Shown one piece after another: positions 1 through 5,837 of a stretch of 5,837 bases of DNA. How positions within the stretch are numbered: position 1 is the first letter of the stretch; each line of letters starts with the position of its first letter. The notes beneath the pieces are model-generated. The model searched no databases. It saw only the letters and a list, made by a program, of their open reading frames with translations, and was not told the origin of the DNA. Origin of the DNA: Micavibrio sp. UBA2020 (GTDB taxonomy: Bacteria > Pseudomonadota > Alphaproteobacteria > Micavibrionales > UBA2020); assembly GCA_002334985.1 (NCBI GenBank), contig DDBY01000084.1, forward strand, positions 1 to 5,837, written 5' to 3'. The position numbers and the translations under genes were made by a program.

Positions 1-491
1 CTGGCGGAAAAACGGCCGCTCAGGCGGTACATTTCCTGCAGGCGCGCCACATCGGCCTGCACCTTGGTGCGCGTCAGAACGGTGCGCGGGCGCAGCTGCA
101 CCTCGGCCATCAGCGCGTCTTTTTTAATCTTCTCGTTACCTTCAAACGCGATTTCGTTGATGATGGGGTTTTCGACCACCACGACGACAAGGTCGCGCCC
201 CTCCTGATACAGCGAAACGTCGGCAAACAGCCCCGTCGCAAAAAGCGATTTCAGCGCACGGTTCAGCTTGACGGTATCAAAACGGTCACCCGCCTGCAGT
301 GATATGTAGGACAAAACCGTTGCAGGCTCGATACGCTGCGTGCCTTCGACTTTAATTTGCCGGATAGTATCGGCGCCCTGCGCGTGGGCAAGCGTGGGCG
401 CAGCCAGCATGACAAAAAGCCACAGGCCGAAACAGGCGACCGTGCGGCAAATCGCCGGCATCTTCGGTGTCGGGGAGCGAAATGTGTTCAT
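1..491 (-). CDS. bamA: BamA, outer-membrane protein assembly factor (partial: N-terminal 163 residues)
   Basis: BamA is the outer-membrane subunit of the BAM complex that folds and inserts beta-barrel proteins. Only the N-terminus is here; the rest of the usual roughly 750-800 residues runs off the low-coordinate edge. Seen in the translation: a signal peptide with basic residues (K10, R16), a hydrophobic stretch at about 18-33 and a likely signal peptidase I site after A-H-A at residue 37. POTRA 1 follows at about 43-108 (IKVEGTQRIEPATV, then a SLFATGLFADV helix/strand segment and a VVVVVENP strand). POTRA 2 begins with INEIAFEGNEKIKKDAL at about 111-127. ATG at 489-491 is chosen because no ATG, GTG or TTG lies between it and the in-frame TAA near 545; M11 would shorten the signal peptide n-region. 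No good Shine-Dalgarno precedes it. It lies 57 nt after rseP, the normal neighbour. Identity is secure from POTRA sequence and context. Confidence 0.93.
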   Translation of the reverse strand, partial: MNTFRSPTPKMPAICRTVACFGLWLFVMLAAPTLAHAQGADTIRQIKVEGTQRIEPATVLSYISLQAGDRFDTVKLNRALKSLFATGLFADVSLYQEGRDLVVVVVENPIINEIAFEGNEKIKKDALMAEVQLRPRTVLTRTKVQADVARLQEMYRLSGRFSA

Positions 492-522
492 GATCCAGTC
501 GTGCGCTTCGTGACGTAACAGG

Positions 523-572
523 TACGTTAAGGTTTGTTGTTTTTTGTATTAAGAAATCAGGCTCTTAACGTA
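523..572. repeat. 9-bp perfect inverted repeat spanning the rseP stop codon
   Basis: TACGTTAAG at 523-531 is matched by its exact reverse complement CTTAACGTA at 564-572, with a 32-nt loop (532-563). The rseP stop codon (549-551) and an A-rich run on the transcript lie in the loop. In the rseP-bamA mRNA the arms could pair into a hairpin between the last rseP codons and the bamA leader. The loop is long, the stem is AT-rich and no U-tract follows, so it does not look like an intrinsic terminator. By rough count about one such repeat is expected by chance in a window of this length, so function is uncertain; its place in the only gap before bamA is the reason to list it. Confidence 0.35.
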
Positions 573-1760
573 GTCCACCAGCTTCAGTTGCACAAGGTCA
601 TTCCACGTCGCAAAAACCATAATAAAGAGCAAAAACAGCAAACCCACGCGCAGCATGTATTCCTGCACCATATCGCTGAGGGGGCGGCCGCGTATCTTTT
701 CCATAGCATACATCAAAAGATGCCCCCCATCGAGCATGGGAATCGGCAGCAGGTTGATGAAACCAAGGTTCACCGACAAAAGCGCGGCGAAGGTGATAAA
801 GGCCACGAGCCCCTTTTGCGCGAAATCGCCCGCATAGGCGCCGATGCGCAGGATACCGCCCAGCTCGTCCGTGCTGCGGATACCCAGCACCATCTGGCCG
901 AGCGCCTTCAGCGTATCGGCGGTGATGTTGACGGTTTCCAATGTCGCGTACCAGAAGGCGCTGGCAATATTATGCTCGCGCATTTCCATCGCGCCCTTGG
1001 GGCTGACGATGCCAAGGCGGCCGGTGGCGTGGCGGAAGCCGAAACGGTCGGTTTCATATTCCAGACGCGGCTGGATATCGACGGTTTTGGGCGCGCTGTT
1101 CCACTCGCCAGGCGCGGTCGAATGCTTGATGGTCATTTTCAGCGGCTGGTCGAGGTTTACGGCCATAAACTTGCGCAGGTCGTTGAAGCTGACGATTTCC
1201 GTGTCGTTCATCGCGACAATCAGGTCGTCGGGGCGCATGCCCGCCTGCTCCGCCGGATAGCCTTCGGCAATGCCTGCGGCAACGGGCGGAATGTAGGGCT
1301 GGCCTTGAAATACATAAAGACCAGCCAGAATGAAAATCGCGAAAATGTAGTTGATGGCAGGCCCTGCAATCACAATCGCGGCGCGGCGGCCGACAGGCTG
1401 CGCGAAAAACGCAACCTTGCGCTCCTCCGCCGTCATGGGGCGGGGGGCGTCGTCTGCGGCATTTTTAACGGTATCGTCGTGCTGCGCGCTGGCGGGGTCG
1501 GTATCGCCGAACATCTGCACATAACCGCCAAGGGGCACGAGGCTGAATTTCCAGCGGCAGCCGCGCTTGTCCGTCCAGCCGAACAATTCCTTGCCAAAGC
1601 CGATGGAAAAGCTGACGACCTTCACGCCGCACATACGCGCGACAATGTAATGTCCCCATTCGTGCACGAAGACCAGAAGGCTGAGCACCAGAATAAACGG
1701 TCCGCCGTAGTCTTTGAAAAACTTGACCGGCACCGACAGCATGTCGAGCAATAATTCCAT
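549..1760 (-). CDS. rseP: RseP-type site-2 intramembrane zinc metalloprotease (M50B)
   Basis: Inner-membrane site-2 protease that cuts transmembrane segments of anti-sigma factors or other already clipped membrane proteins; Caulobacter MmpA is the alphaproteobacterial counterpart. The 403-residue translation shows TM1 at about 21-40 carrying HEWGH (33-37; zinc ligands H33 and H37, catalytic E34), the FSIGFGKELF and PLGGYVQMFGD membrane-associated region (51-85), TM2 at about 127-150, one PDZ domain at about 158-235 (AEGYPAEQAGMRPDDLI), the NLLPIPMLDGGH motif (336-347; third ligand D344), and a final TM at about 372-388. E. coli RseP is about 450 residues with two PDZ domains; this one has room for one. 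Residue 303 is Ile where family members usually have Pro in a (G/S)GP motif. ATG start is supported by AGAGGG at 1770-1775, 9 nt upstream. It lies 38 nt after dxr and 57 nt before bamA. The natural substrate cannot be read from this window. Confidence 0.96.
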   Translation of the reverse strand: MELLLDMLSVPVKFFKDYGGPFILVLSLLVFVHEWGHYIVARMCGVKVVSFSIGFGKELFGWTDKRGCRWKFSLVPLGGYVQMFGDTDPASAQHDDTVKNAADDAPRPMTAEERKVAFFAQPVGRRAAIVIAGPAINYIFAIFILAGLYVFQGQPYIPPVAAGIAEGYPAEQAGMRPDDLIVAMNDTEIVSFNDLRKFMAVNLDQPLKMTIKHSTAPGEWNSAPKTVDIQPRLEYETDRFGFRHATGRLGIVSPKGAMEMREHNIASAFWYATLETVNITADTLKALGQMVLGIRSTDELGGILRIGAYAGDFAQKGLVAFITFAALLSVNLGFINLLPIPMLDGGHLLMYAMEKIRGRPLSDMVQEYMLRVGLLFLLFIMVFATWNDLVQLKLVDYVKSLIS

Positions 1761-1798
1761 GTTGGCCGTCCCTCTCGCGCGAAAGAAATATTATTATT

Positions 1799-3004
1799 CT
1801 ATTGTAGCGTCCGCAGACTGTTTTCGGCAATAGTCCGCGTTGCCGCATCCAGTGCAATGATGTCATCCAGCGTTGATATGCGCCCTATATCAACCCTTTG
1901 CAAGGCCTGTTCGGCCAGAATTTCGATTTTATCGAAAGAAAGCTGACCGCGCAGGAACGCTTCGACCGCGACTTCGTTAGCCGCGTTCAGCACCGCCGGA
2001 TACCCCAGCCCCGCCCGCACCGCCTGCCGCGCCAGTGCCACTGCCGGAAAGCGCGCGGTATCCACGGGTTCAAACTGCATCGACAGCATACCCGACAGGT
2101 CAAGCCGTTGCCCTGTGGTCGCAATCCTCTCCGGCCAGCCAAGCGTATGGGCGATGGGGGTGCGCATGTCGGCCGCCCCCATCTGCGCCAAGACACTTCC
2201 ATCGATATATTCAACCATTGAGTGAACCACAGATTGCGGGTGAATAACCGCGTCCACTTTTTCATCCGGCAGATTAAAAAGATAAGACGCTTCGATGATT
2301 TCCAAAGATTTATTCATCATCGTCGCGCTATCGACGGAAATTTTCGCCCCCATCGACCAGTTGGGATGGCGCACGGCTTCGGCCGGGGTAATCGTCGCCA
2401 GCGCCGCACGCGATTTGCGCAGGAAAGGCCCACCGGAGGCTGTCAGGATAATCCGCGCAACCCCGCCGCGCTGCGCGGGGTCAAAAACCTGAAACACCGC
2501 ATTATGCTCACTATCCACCGGCAGCAGCGTCGCGCCTGCGGCCTCGACTGCCGCCAGCATCAAAGGGCCTGCTGCCACGATAGATTCTTTATTGGCCAGC
2601 GCCACCGCCGTGCCCTGCGCAATCGCCGCCAGCGTCGGGCGCAGGCCTGCAGTGCCGACAATCGCGGCCATCAGCCAGTCCGCAGGGCGGCTTGCGGCCT
2701 CAATCACCGCATCCGTACCCGCGGCGGCTTCGATGCCTGTTCCGGAAAGGGCAGATTTTAATTCTTCATAAAGCGCGGCATCGCCGATAACGGCCAGCTT
2801 CGCGCCCAGTGCCTTCGCCTGCTCCGCCAGCAGCTGCACGTTGCGGTGCCCCGTCAGCGCTTCGACAGTAAACCGGTCACGGTGCCCTGCCAGCAAATCG
2901 ACCGTGCTTTTGCCGATAGAACCGGTGGAGCCCAGCACACTCACGCGGCGCACATCTTTTGCGCTCTCTGACTTGGCCTCCGGCTGGCTGGCGGCGCGGT
3001 TCAT
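1799..3004 (-). CDS. dxr: 1-deoxy-D-xylulose 5-phosphate reductoisomerase (DXR/IspC)
   Basis: Cytoplasmic NADPH- and divalent-metal-dependent enzyme that rearranges and reduces 1-deoxy-D-xylulose 5-phosphate to 2-C-methyl-D-erythritol 4-phosphate, the committed step of the MEP isoprenoid pathway and the target of fosmidomycin. The 401-residue translation has the Rossmann NADPH loop GSTGSIG (25-31), LANKES (136-141), the metal-binding PVDSEHNA (162-169; D164, E166) with the third ligand E235 in MMNKSLE, the flexible active-site loop HPNWSMG (213-219; W216), HPQSVVHSMVEY (255-266) and NAANE (340-344). Length is normal; about 19 residues of charged, Ser/Glu-rich sequence precede the first strand. 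The ATG overlaps the cdsA stop in an ATGA tetranucleotide (3001-3004), with only a weak AAGG at 3015-3018, so translation is probably coupled to cdsA. Its product pathway feeds UppS, encoded two genes upstream. No key residue is missing. Confidence 0.97.
   Translation of the reverse strand: MNRAASQPEAKSESAKDVRRVSVLGSTGSIGKSTVDLLAGHRDRFTVEALTGHRNVQLLAEQAKALGAKLAVIGDAALYEELKSALSGTGIEAAAGTDAVIEAASRPADWLMAAIVGTAGLRPTLAAIAQGTAVALANKESIVAAGPLMLAAVEAAGATLLPVDSEHNAVFQVFDPAQRGGVARIILTASGGPFLRKSRAALATITPAEAVRHPNWSMGAKISVDSATMMNKSLEIIEASYLFNLPDEKVDAVIHPQSVVHSMVEYIDGSVLAQMGAADMRTPIAHTLGWPERIATTGQRLDLSGMLSMQFEPVDTARFPAVALARQAVRAGLGYPAVLNAANEVAVEAFLRGQLSFDKIEILAEQALQRVDIGRISTLDDIIALDAATRTIAENSLRTLQ
1801..1830 (-). 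promoter_or_regulatory. Candidate sigma-70-like promoter for rseP-bamA
   Basis: On the minus strand TTGCCG (1825-1830; 4 of 6 matches to TTGACA) and TACAAT (1801-1806; 5 of 6 to TATAAT) are separated by 18 nt. The -10 overlaps the last codons and stop of dxr. A transcript would begin near 1794 and carry a leader of roughly 35 nt, AT-rich at first, with the rseP Shine-Dalgarno at 1770-1775. This is a consensus match by eye only; alphaproteobacterial promoters are loose and chance matches occur, so the call is tentative. Confidence 0.25.
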
Positions 3005-3885
3005 CCCAGCGCAGCCTTGAGCGCGCCGAACAGAATGGCGACCAAAATCAGCGCATCGATACGGTCAAGAATGCCGCCATGCCCGGGGATAAGCGCGCCC
3101 GTATCCTTGACGCCGAAATGGCGTTTGAAAATCGAAATGAACAAATCACCCGCCTGCCCGACCATCGCCAGCACGAAACCCAGAACGAAATAGCCGACCG
3201 GCCCCATACCGCCCAGCGTGACGCCCTCCAGCCCCAGCAGCGACAAAGTCCAGGGCGCCGCCATGCCTGCGGCAACAAGCCCCGCGCCGACGCTGCTGCC
3301 AAAAAAGCCCGACCATGTTTTCTTGGGGCTGATAGACGGCGCCAGTTTCGGCCCGCCCAGCGTGCGGCCGGTGAAATAGGCGCAAATATCGCTCGCCCAT
3401 ACGATAAACAGCAGCGTGCAGAAATGATAAAGCCCCGACAGCGCCCCGCCGTCGCGCAGCCATATCATCATCGACAGCGCAAAGCCGACGTAAAGCATGC
3501 CGAAAATCAGCAGCCACGGCTTCGGCCCGTTTTGCGAAAAGTTATAGGCGAAAACCAGAACCGACAGCGCCAGCAGAAACAGCGCCGCCAGCACAGGGTT
3601 CATCACCATATAGCTGACCAGCGCGGCCAGCGCCGTGCATGACGTTGCCAGCGTGACCAGATGTGCAGGCACATTGTCTTTTCCCGTCATCACCATGCGC
3701 GACCATTCATAGGCGCCGATGCCGGCCGCCGCCGCCATCATCCAGGCGAAGGGCGCCCCGCCCCACCAGATAATAAACAGCACGGGCGGCGCGAACATCA
3801 AGGCGCCTTTGGCGCGTTCTTTCAGCGAGCTGTTTACGGGCGGTTTTGCCTCGGCGGCATTTGCGGGGGTTGCATCTGTGGTCAT
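3001..3885 (-). CDS. cdsA: Phosphatidate cytidylyltransferase (CDP-diacylglycerol synthase)
   Basis: Integral inner-membrane enzyme that makes CDP-diacylglycerol from CTP and phosphatidic acid, the branch-point precursor of all phospholipids. From the chosen start the protein has 294 residues: a polar cytoplasmic N-terminus (about 1-27), roughly eight hydrophobic membrane segments, the conserved ASDICAYFTGR region (164-174) followed by PSISPKKTWSGFFG (183-196), and the C-terminal CDS signature with S251, K254-R255, K260-D261, H269-G-G271, D274-R275 and D277. The open frame extends upstream to a GTG at 3985-3987, but that would overlap uppS by 67 nt and add 34 residues resembling nothing in the family. 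ATG at 3883-3885 has a strong AAGGA 8 nt upstream and begins 35 nt after uppS. The stop overlaps the dxr start (ATGA). The usual family length of about 270-290 supports the shorter form. Confidence 0.95.
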   Translation of the reverse strand: MTTDATPANAAEAKPPVNSSLKERAKGALMFAPPVLFIIWWGGAPFAWMMAAAAGIGAYEWSRMVMTGKDNVPAHLVTLATSCTALAALVSYMVMNPVLAALFLLALSVLVFAYNFSQNGPKPWLLIFGMLYVGFALSMMIWLRDGGALSGLYHFCTLLFIVWASDICAYFTGRTLGGPKLAPSISPKKTWSGFFGSSVGAGLVAAGMAAPWTLSLLGLEGVTLGGMGPVGYFVLGFVLAMVGQAGDLFISIFKRHFGVKDTGALIPGHGGILDRIDALILVAILFGALKAALG

Positions 3886-3893
3886 GCTTTTAT

Positions 3894-3898
3894 TCCTT
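3894..3898 (-). promoter_or_regulatory. Ribosome binding site that fixes the cdsA start
   Basis: AAGGA on the minus strand lies 8 nt before the ATG at 3883-3885, ideal Shine-Dalgarno spacing. It sits in the short uppS-cdsA gap, outside any coding sequence, and no comparable site was noticed before the upstream GTG at 3987. It therefore decides in favour of the 294-residue CdsA. Confidence 0.8.
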
Positions 3899-3920
3899 GC
3901 ATGTAAAGCCCGAGAGGAAC

Positions 3921-4667
3921 TCAGGCGCTTTGTCCAGTTTTGCACGGCGGCAACCCGCCATAGCGTCGCTCGCGGTTGGCGAAACACGCCAGCGCGGCTT
4001 CCATATCGACGCGGCTGAAATCAGGCCAGAGGGTATTCGTAAAAAACATCTCCGCATAGGCCAGCTGCCACAGCAGGAAATTGCTGATACGGCTTTCGCC
4101 GCTGGTGCGTATCATCAAATCGGGGTCGGGAATATCCGCTGTCATCAGATAGCTTGCGAAAATATCCTCGCTGATTTTTTCAGGCGCGATTTTGCCTGCG
4201 GCTGCGGCCTTGGCCACTTCGCGCGCGGCGAAAACAATATCCTGCCGCCCGCCATAGCTCAGCGCGATAACGACCGTTAAACCATCGTTGCCGCCGGTGA
4301 TGCTCTCCGCCTGCTCTATCATCTCCACGATGTCTTTGGGCAAGCGGCTGCGGTCGCCGATGACGCGCAAACGCGCGCCTGATTTATGCAGCGCATCGGT
4401 TTCTTTTTTGAGGTAATAGCGCAAAAGCGCCATCAGCCCTTCCACCTCCGCCGTCGGGCGGTTCCAGTTTTCGGATGAAAAGCCAAACAGGGTGATATAG
4501 CGGATACCAAGCTCGCGCGCGGCCTCGACGGCACGCTGTGCGGCTTCGGCGCCTTTTTTGTGGCCTTCGATACGGCTCAGTCCGCGCGCCGCCGCCCAGC
4601 GGCCGTTCCCGTCCATGATAATGGCGACGTGGCGCGGCAATGCGGCGGTGGTGTCCGGCTGGGACAT
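3921..4667 (-). CDS. uppS: Isoprenyl transferase: (di-trans,poly-cis) undecaprenyl diphosphate synthase
   Basis: Cytoplasmic cis-prenyltransferase that adds isopentenyl diphosphate units to farnesyl diphosphate to give undecaprenyl diphosphate, the lipid carrier for peptidoglycan and surface polysaccharides. The 248-residue translation, normal for the family, shows the opening catalytic motif MDGNGRW (18-24; Mg/diphosphate-binding D19), H36 in EGHKKGA, FGFSSENWNRP (61-71), ALSYGGRQDI (135-144) and the substrate-binding RTSGESRISNFLLWQ block (187-201; R187, R193, S195), then the WPDF motif (214-217). ATG at 4665-4667 has GAGG at 4677-4680, 9 nt upstream, inside the 19-nt gap after frr. Dxr of the precursor pathway is encoded two genes downstream. 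Chain length cannot be proved from sequence alone, but a single essential-type copy in this cluster is expected to be the C55 enzyme. Confidence 0.96.
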   Translation of the reverse strand: MSQPDTTAALPRHVAIIMDGNGRWAAARGLSRIEGHKKGAEAAQRAVEAARELGIRYITLFGFSSENWNRPTAEVEGLMALLRYYLKKETDALHKSGARLRVIGDRSRLPKDIVEMIEQAESITGGNDGLTVVIALSYGGRQDIVFAAREVAKAAAAGKIAPEKISEDIFASYLMTADIPDPDLMIRTSGESRISNFLLWQLAYAEMFFTNTLWPDFSRVDMEAALACFANRERRYGGLPPCKTGQSA

Positions 4668-4686
4668 CGCGAAAGCCCTCTCCGGC

Positions 4687-5244
4687 TTATACCTGTTTGA
4701 TTTCTTGTTCTTTGTGGGCGAGCGCGTCGTCGATTTTCTTGACCCAGGTGTCGGTCATTTTCTGGATACGCTCTTCGTTTTTCTTCTGCTCGTCTTCGGA
4801 CATCTTGCCGTCTTTTTGCAGTTTCTTGACGGTATCCATACCCTCGCGGCGGATGTTGCGCACGGCAACGCGGCCGGCTTCGGCGTATTTGGCGGCGACT
4901 TTCACCAGCTCCACGCGGCGCTCTTCGGTCAGACCCGGCAGCGGTACGCGGATGAGCGTGCCAGCCGGCTGCGGGTTAAGGCCGAGGCCTGCGTTGGCAA
5001 TCGCCTTTTCAACGGATTTCGTGTTGTTGGCATCCCAGACTTGCACGGTCAGCAGGCGCGGTTCGGCCACGGCGACGGACGCGACTTGGTTCAGGGGCAT
5101 TTTGGCGCCGTAAACTTCGACCACAACGGGGTCGAGCAGGTTGACGGAAGCGCGGCCGGTGCGCAGGCCTGCGAATTCTTTGCTGAGGGAGTCGAACGCG
5201 CCTTGCATGCGGCGTTCAAGGTCGTTCATGTCGATGTTATCCAT
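4687..5244 (-). CDS. frr: Ribosome recycling factor
   Basis: Cytoplasmic factor that, with EF-G, splits the post-termination ribosome so its subunits can be reused. The 185-residue protein has the same length as the E. coli factor and shows the family layout: an N-terminal helix with GLRTGRAS (26-33), a beta-rich domain II at about 34-104 ([17 protein letters not shown], then [14 protein letters not shown]), and two long charged helices forming the rest of domain I (about 106-183), including RNIRREGMD (129-137; R132 corresponds to the essential arginine). ATG at 5242-5244 has AGAGG at 5251-5255 only 6 nt upstream, lying inside pyrH. The first 8 nt overlap the end of pyrH, so termination on pyrH would bring ribosomes directly to this start. 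M6 is a weaker alternative start. The pyrH-frr pairing is near universal in bacteria. Confidence 0.98.
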   Translation of the reverse strand: MDNIDMNDLERRMQGAFDSLSKEFAGLRTGRASVNLLDPVVVEVYGAKMPLNQVASVAVAEPRLLTVQVWDANNTKSVEKAIANAGLGLNPQPAGTLIRVPLPGLTEERRVELVKVAAKYAEAGRVAVRNIRREGMDTVKKLQKDGKMSEDEQKKNEERIQKMTDTWVKKIDDALAHKEQEIKQV

Positions 5245-5837
5245 TTTGAACCTCTTTTGCTACGATGGTGTATGCGCCACGTCCCTGCATCAGCTCGGCA
5301 AAAGCGCCCGGTTGCTTGATGGAGAAAACGATGACGGGAATATTGTTTTCACGCGCCAGCGAAATGGCGGAAGCATCCATGACGCCCAAATCGTTCGACA
5401 GCACTTCCAGATAGGTCAGCTTGTCGAATTTTTTCGCGGTCGGTACTTTGATGGGGTCGGCGGTATAGACGCCATCGACCTTGGTGCCTTTGAGCAGCGC
5501 ATCGCAACCCATTTCGGATGCGCGCAGCGCCGCGGCGGTGTCGGTGGTGAAAAACGGGTTGCCGGTACCGGCGGCGAAAATGACCACGCGGCCTTTTTCC
5601 ATGTGGCGCACGGCCTTGCGGCGGATATAGGGTTCGCACACGCTGGACATCGGAATGGCGGATTGTACGCGCGTGCTGACGCCGAGTTTTTCAAGCGCAT
5701 TTTGCAGCGCGAGGGAATTGATAACGGTTGCCAGCATGCCCATGTAATCGGCCGCCGAGCGGTCCATGCCCACAGCCGCGCCGGAAACACCGCGGAAGAT
5801 ATTGCCGCCGCCGACCACCAGGCAAACCTCGACGCCG
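5237..5837 (-). CDS. pyrH: UMP kinase, uridylate kinase (partial: C-terminal 199 residues)
   Basis: Hexameric amino-acid-kinase-family enzyme that phosphorylates UMP to UDP with ATP in pyrimidine nucleotide synthesis; bacterial forms are typically activated by GTP and inhibited by UTP. The frame stays open to the window edge. The first residues seen, [16 protein letters not shown], are the conserved glycine-rich nucleotide-binding loop, which lies about 50 residues into the family, so roughly 45-50 N-terminal residues including the first KLSGE motif are missing. Further motifs are the [14 protein letters not shown]-site region (about 5720-5752), [10 protein letters not shown] (5540-5569), and [15 protein letters not shown] (about 5455-5494). 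A GTG at 5816-5818 lies inside the glycine loop and cannot be the true start. The stop TAA (5237-5239) lies within the first codons of frr. rpsB and tsf would be the expected genes further upstream, outside the window. Confidence 0.97.
   Translation of the reverse strand, partial: GVEVCLVVGGGNIFRGVSGAAVGMDRSAADYMGMLATVINSLALQNALEKLGVSTRVQSAIPMSSVCEPYIRRKAVRHMEKGRVVIFAAGTGNPFFTTDTAAALRASEMGCDALLKGTKVDGVYTADPIKVPTAKKFDKLTYLEVLSNDLGVMDASAISLARENNIPVIVFSIKQPGAFAELMQGRGAYTIVAKEVQNG

Noticed and set aside
492..548. Sigma-E-type or sigma-70 promoter or intrinsic terminator between rseP and bamA
   Set aside because: No convincing GAACTT-like or TTGACA-like element with proper spacing was found, and the inverted repeat there has a long loop and no trailing U-tract.
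534..1754. A 406-codon open frame on the plus strand antisense to rseP
   Set aside because: It mirrors rseP almost end to end, its product is rich in His, Arg, Ala and Gly with no recognisable domain, and rseP carries all family motifs. Long antisense frames are common opposite GC-biased genes.
2222..3642. Plus-strand open frames of 179 and 227 codons opposite dxr and cdsA
   Set aside because: Low-complexity Arg/Gln/His-rich translations lying opposite well-supported enzymes; shadow frames.
3882..3902. Six-codon mini-ORF (MQGIKA) ending in an ATGA overlap with cdsA, resembling a leader peptide
   Set aside because: It has no Shine-Dalgarno of its own, and its second to fourth codons simply are the cdsA ribosome binding site, so the arrangement is probably accidental.
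4558..5319. A 253-codon plus-strand open frame spanning the uppS-frr-pyrH junctions
   Set aside because: It is antisense to frr over nearly its whole length and has no convincing motif; frr is unmistakable in the opposite frame.
1..5837. An undescribed system, mobile element, CRISPR array or horizontally acquired island
   Set aside because: All but about 150 nt is accounted for by seven conserved genes in a known order, with even composition and no repeats, integrase or foreign segment.

Overview
The window is a compact, single-strand (all minus) housekeeping cluster. Read in the direction of transcription, from high to low coordinates, it is: pyrH (UMP kinase, N-terminus off the window) - frr (ribosome recycling factor) - uppS (undecaprenyl diphosphate synthase) - cdsA (CDP-diacylglycerol synthase) - dxr (DXP reductoisomerase) - rseP (site-2 zinc protease) - bamA (outer-membrane assembly factor, C-terminal part off the window). 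All seven products are recognised from family motifs in their translations, and all frames are intact.

The organism is a Gram-negative bacterium, because BamA and an RseP-type protease are present. It is most likely an alphaproteobacterium. The order uppS-cdsA-dxr-rseP-bamA is the arrangement I know from that class (enterobacteria have frr-dxr-uppS-cdsA-rseP-bamA), and RseP is short, with room for a single PDZ domain, as in Caulobacter-like MmpA. The DNA is moderately GC-rich with no compositional break. I cannot fix the genus; a Rhodospirillales- or Micavibrio-like lineage is only a guess.

Layout: 5237-5837 pyrH 3' part, overlapping frr (4687-5244) by 8 nt; a 19-nt gap; uppS 3921-4667; a 35-nt gap; cdsA 3001-3885 (start re-assigned here), overlapping dxr (1799-3004) by 4 nt; a 38-nt gap; rseP 549-1760; a 57-nt gap; bamA 1-491. 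There is no gene-free stretch over 60 nt. I see no tRNA, rRNA, CRISPR, insertion sequence, terminator or integration scar.

Functionally the cluster runs from nucleotide and translation housekeeping (pyrH, frr) to envelope building. Dxr commits carbon to isoprenoids, UppS turns isoprenoid units into the lipid carrier for cell-wall polymers, CdsA makes the precursor of phospholipids, RseP handles envelope-stress proteolysis, and BamA inserts outer-membrane proteins. Tight spacing and overlaps suggest one operon with translational coupling. A possible internal promoter at the end of dxr and a 9-bp inverted repeat around the rseP stop codon could adjust rseP-bamA expression separately. I found no undescribed system. 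The points worth a second look are small: these two signals, the cdsA start, a changed residue in RseP, and a bamA start with no clear ribosome binding site.
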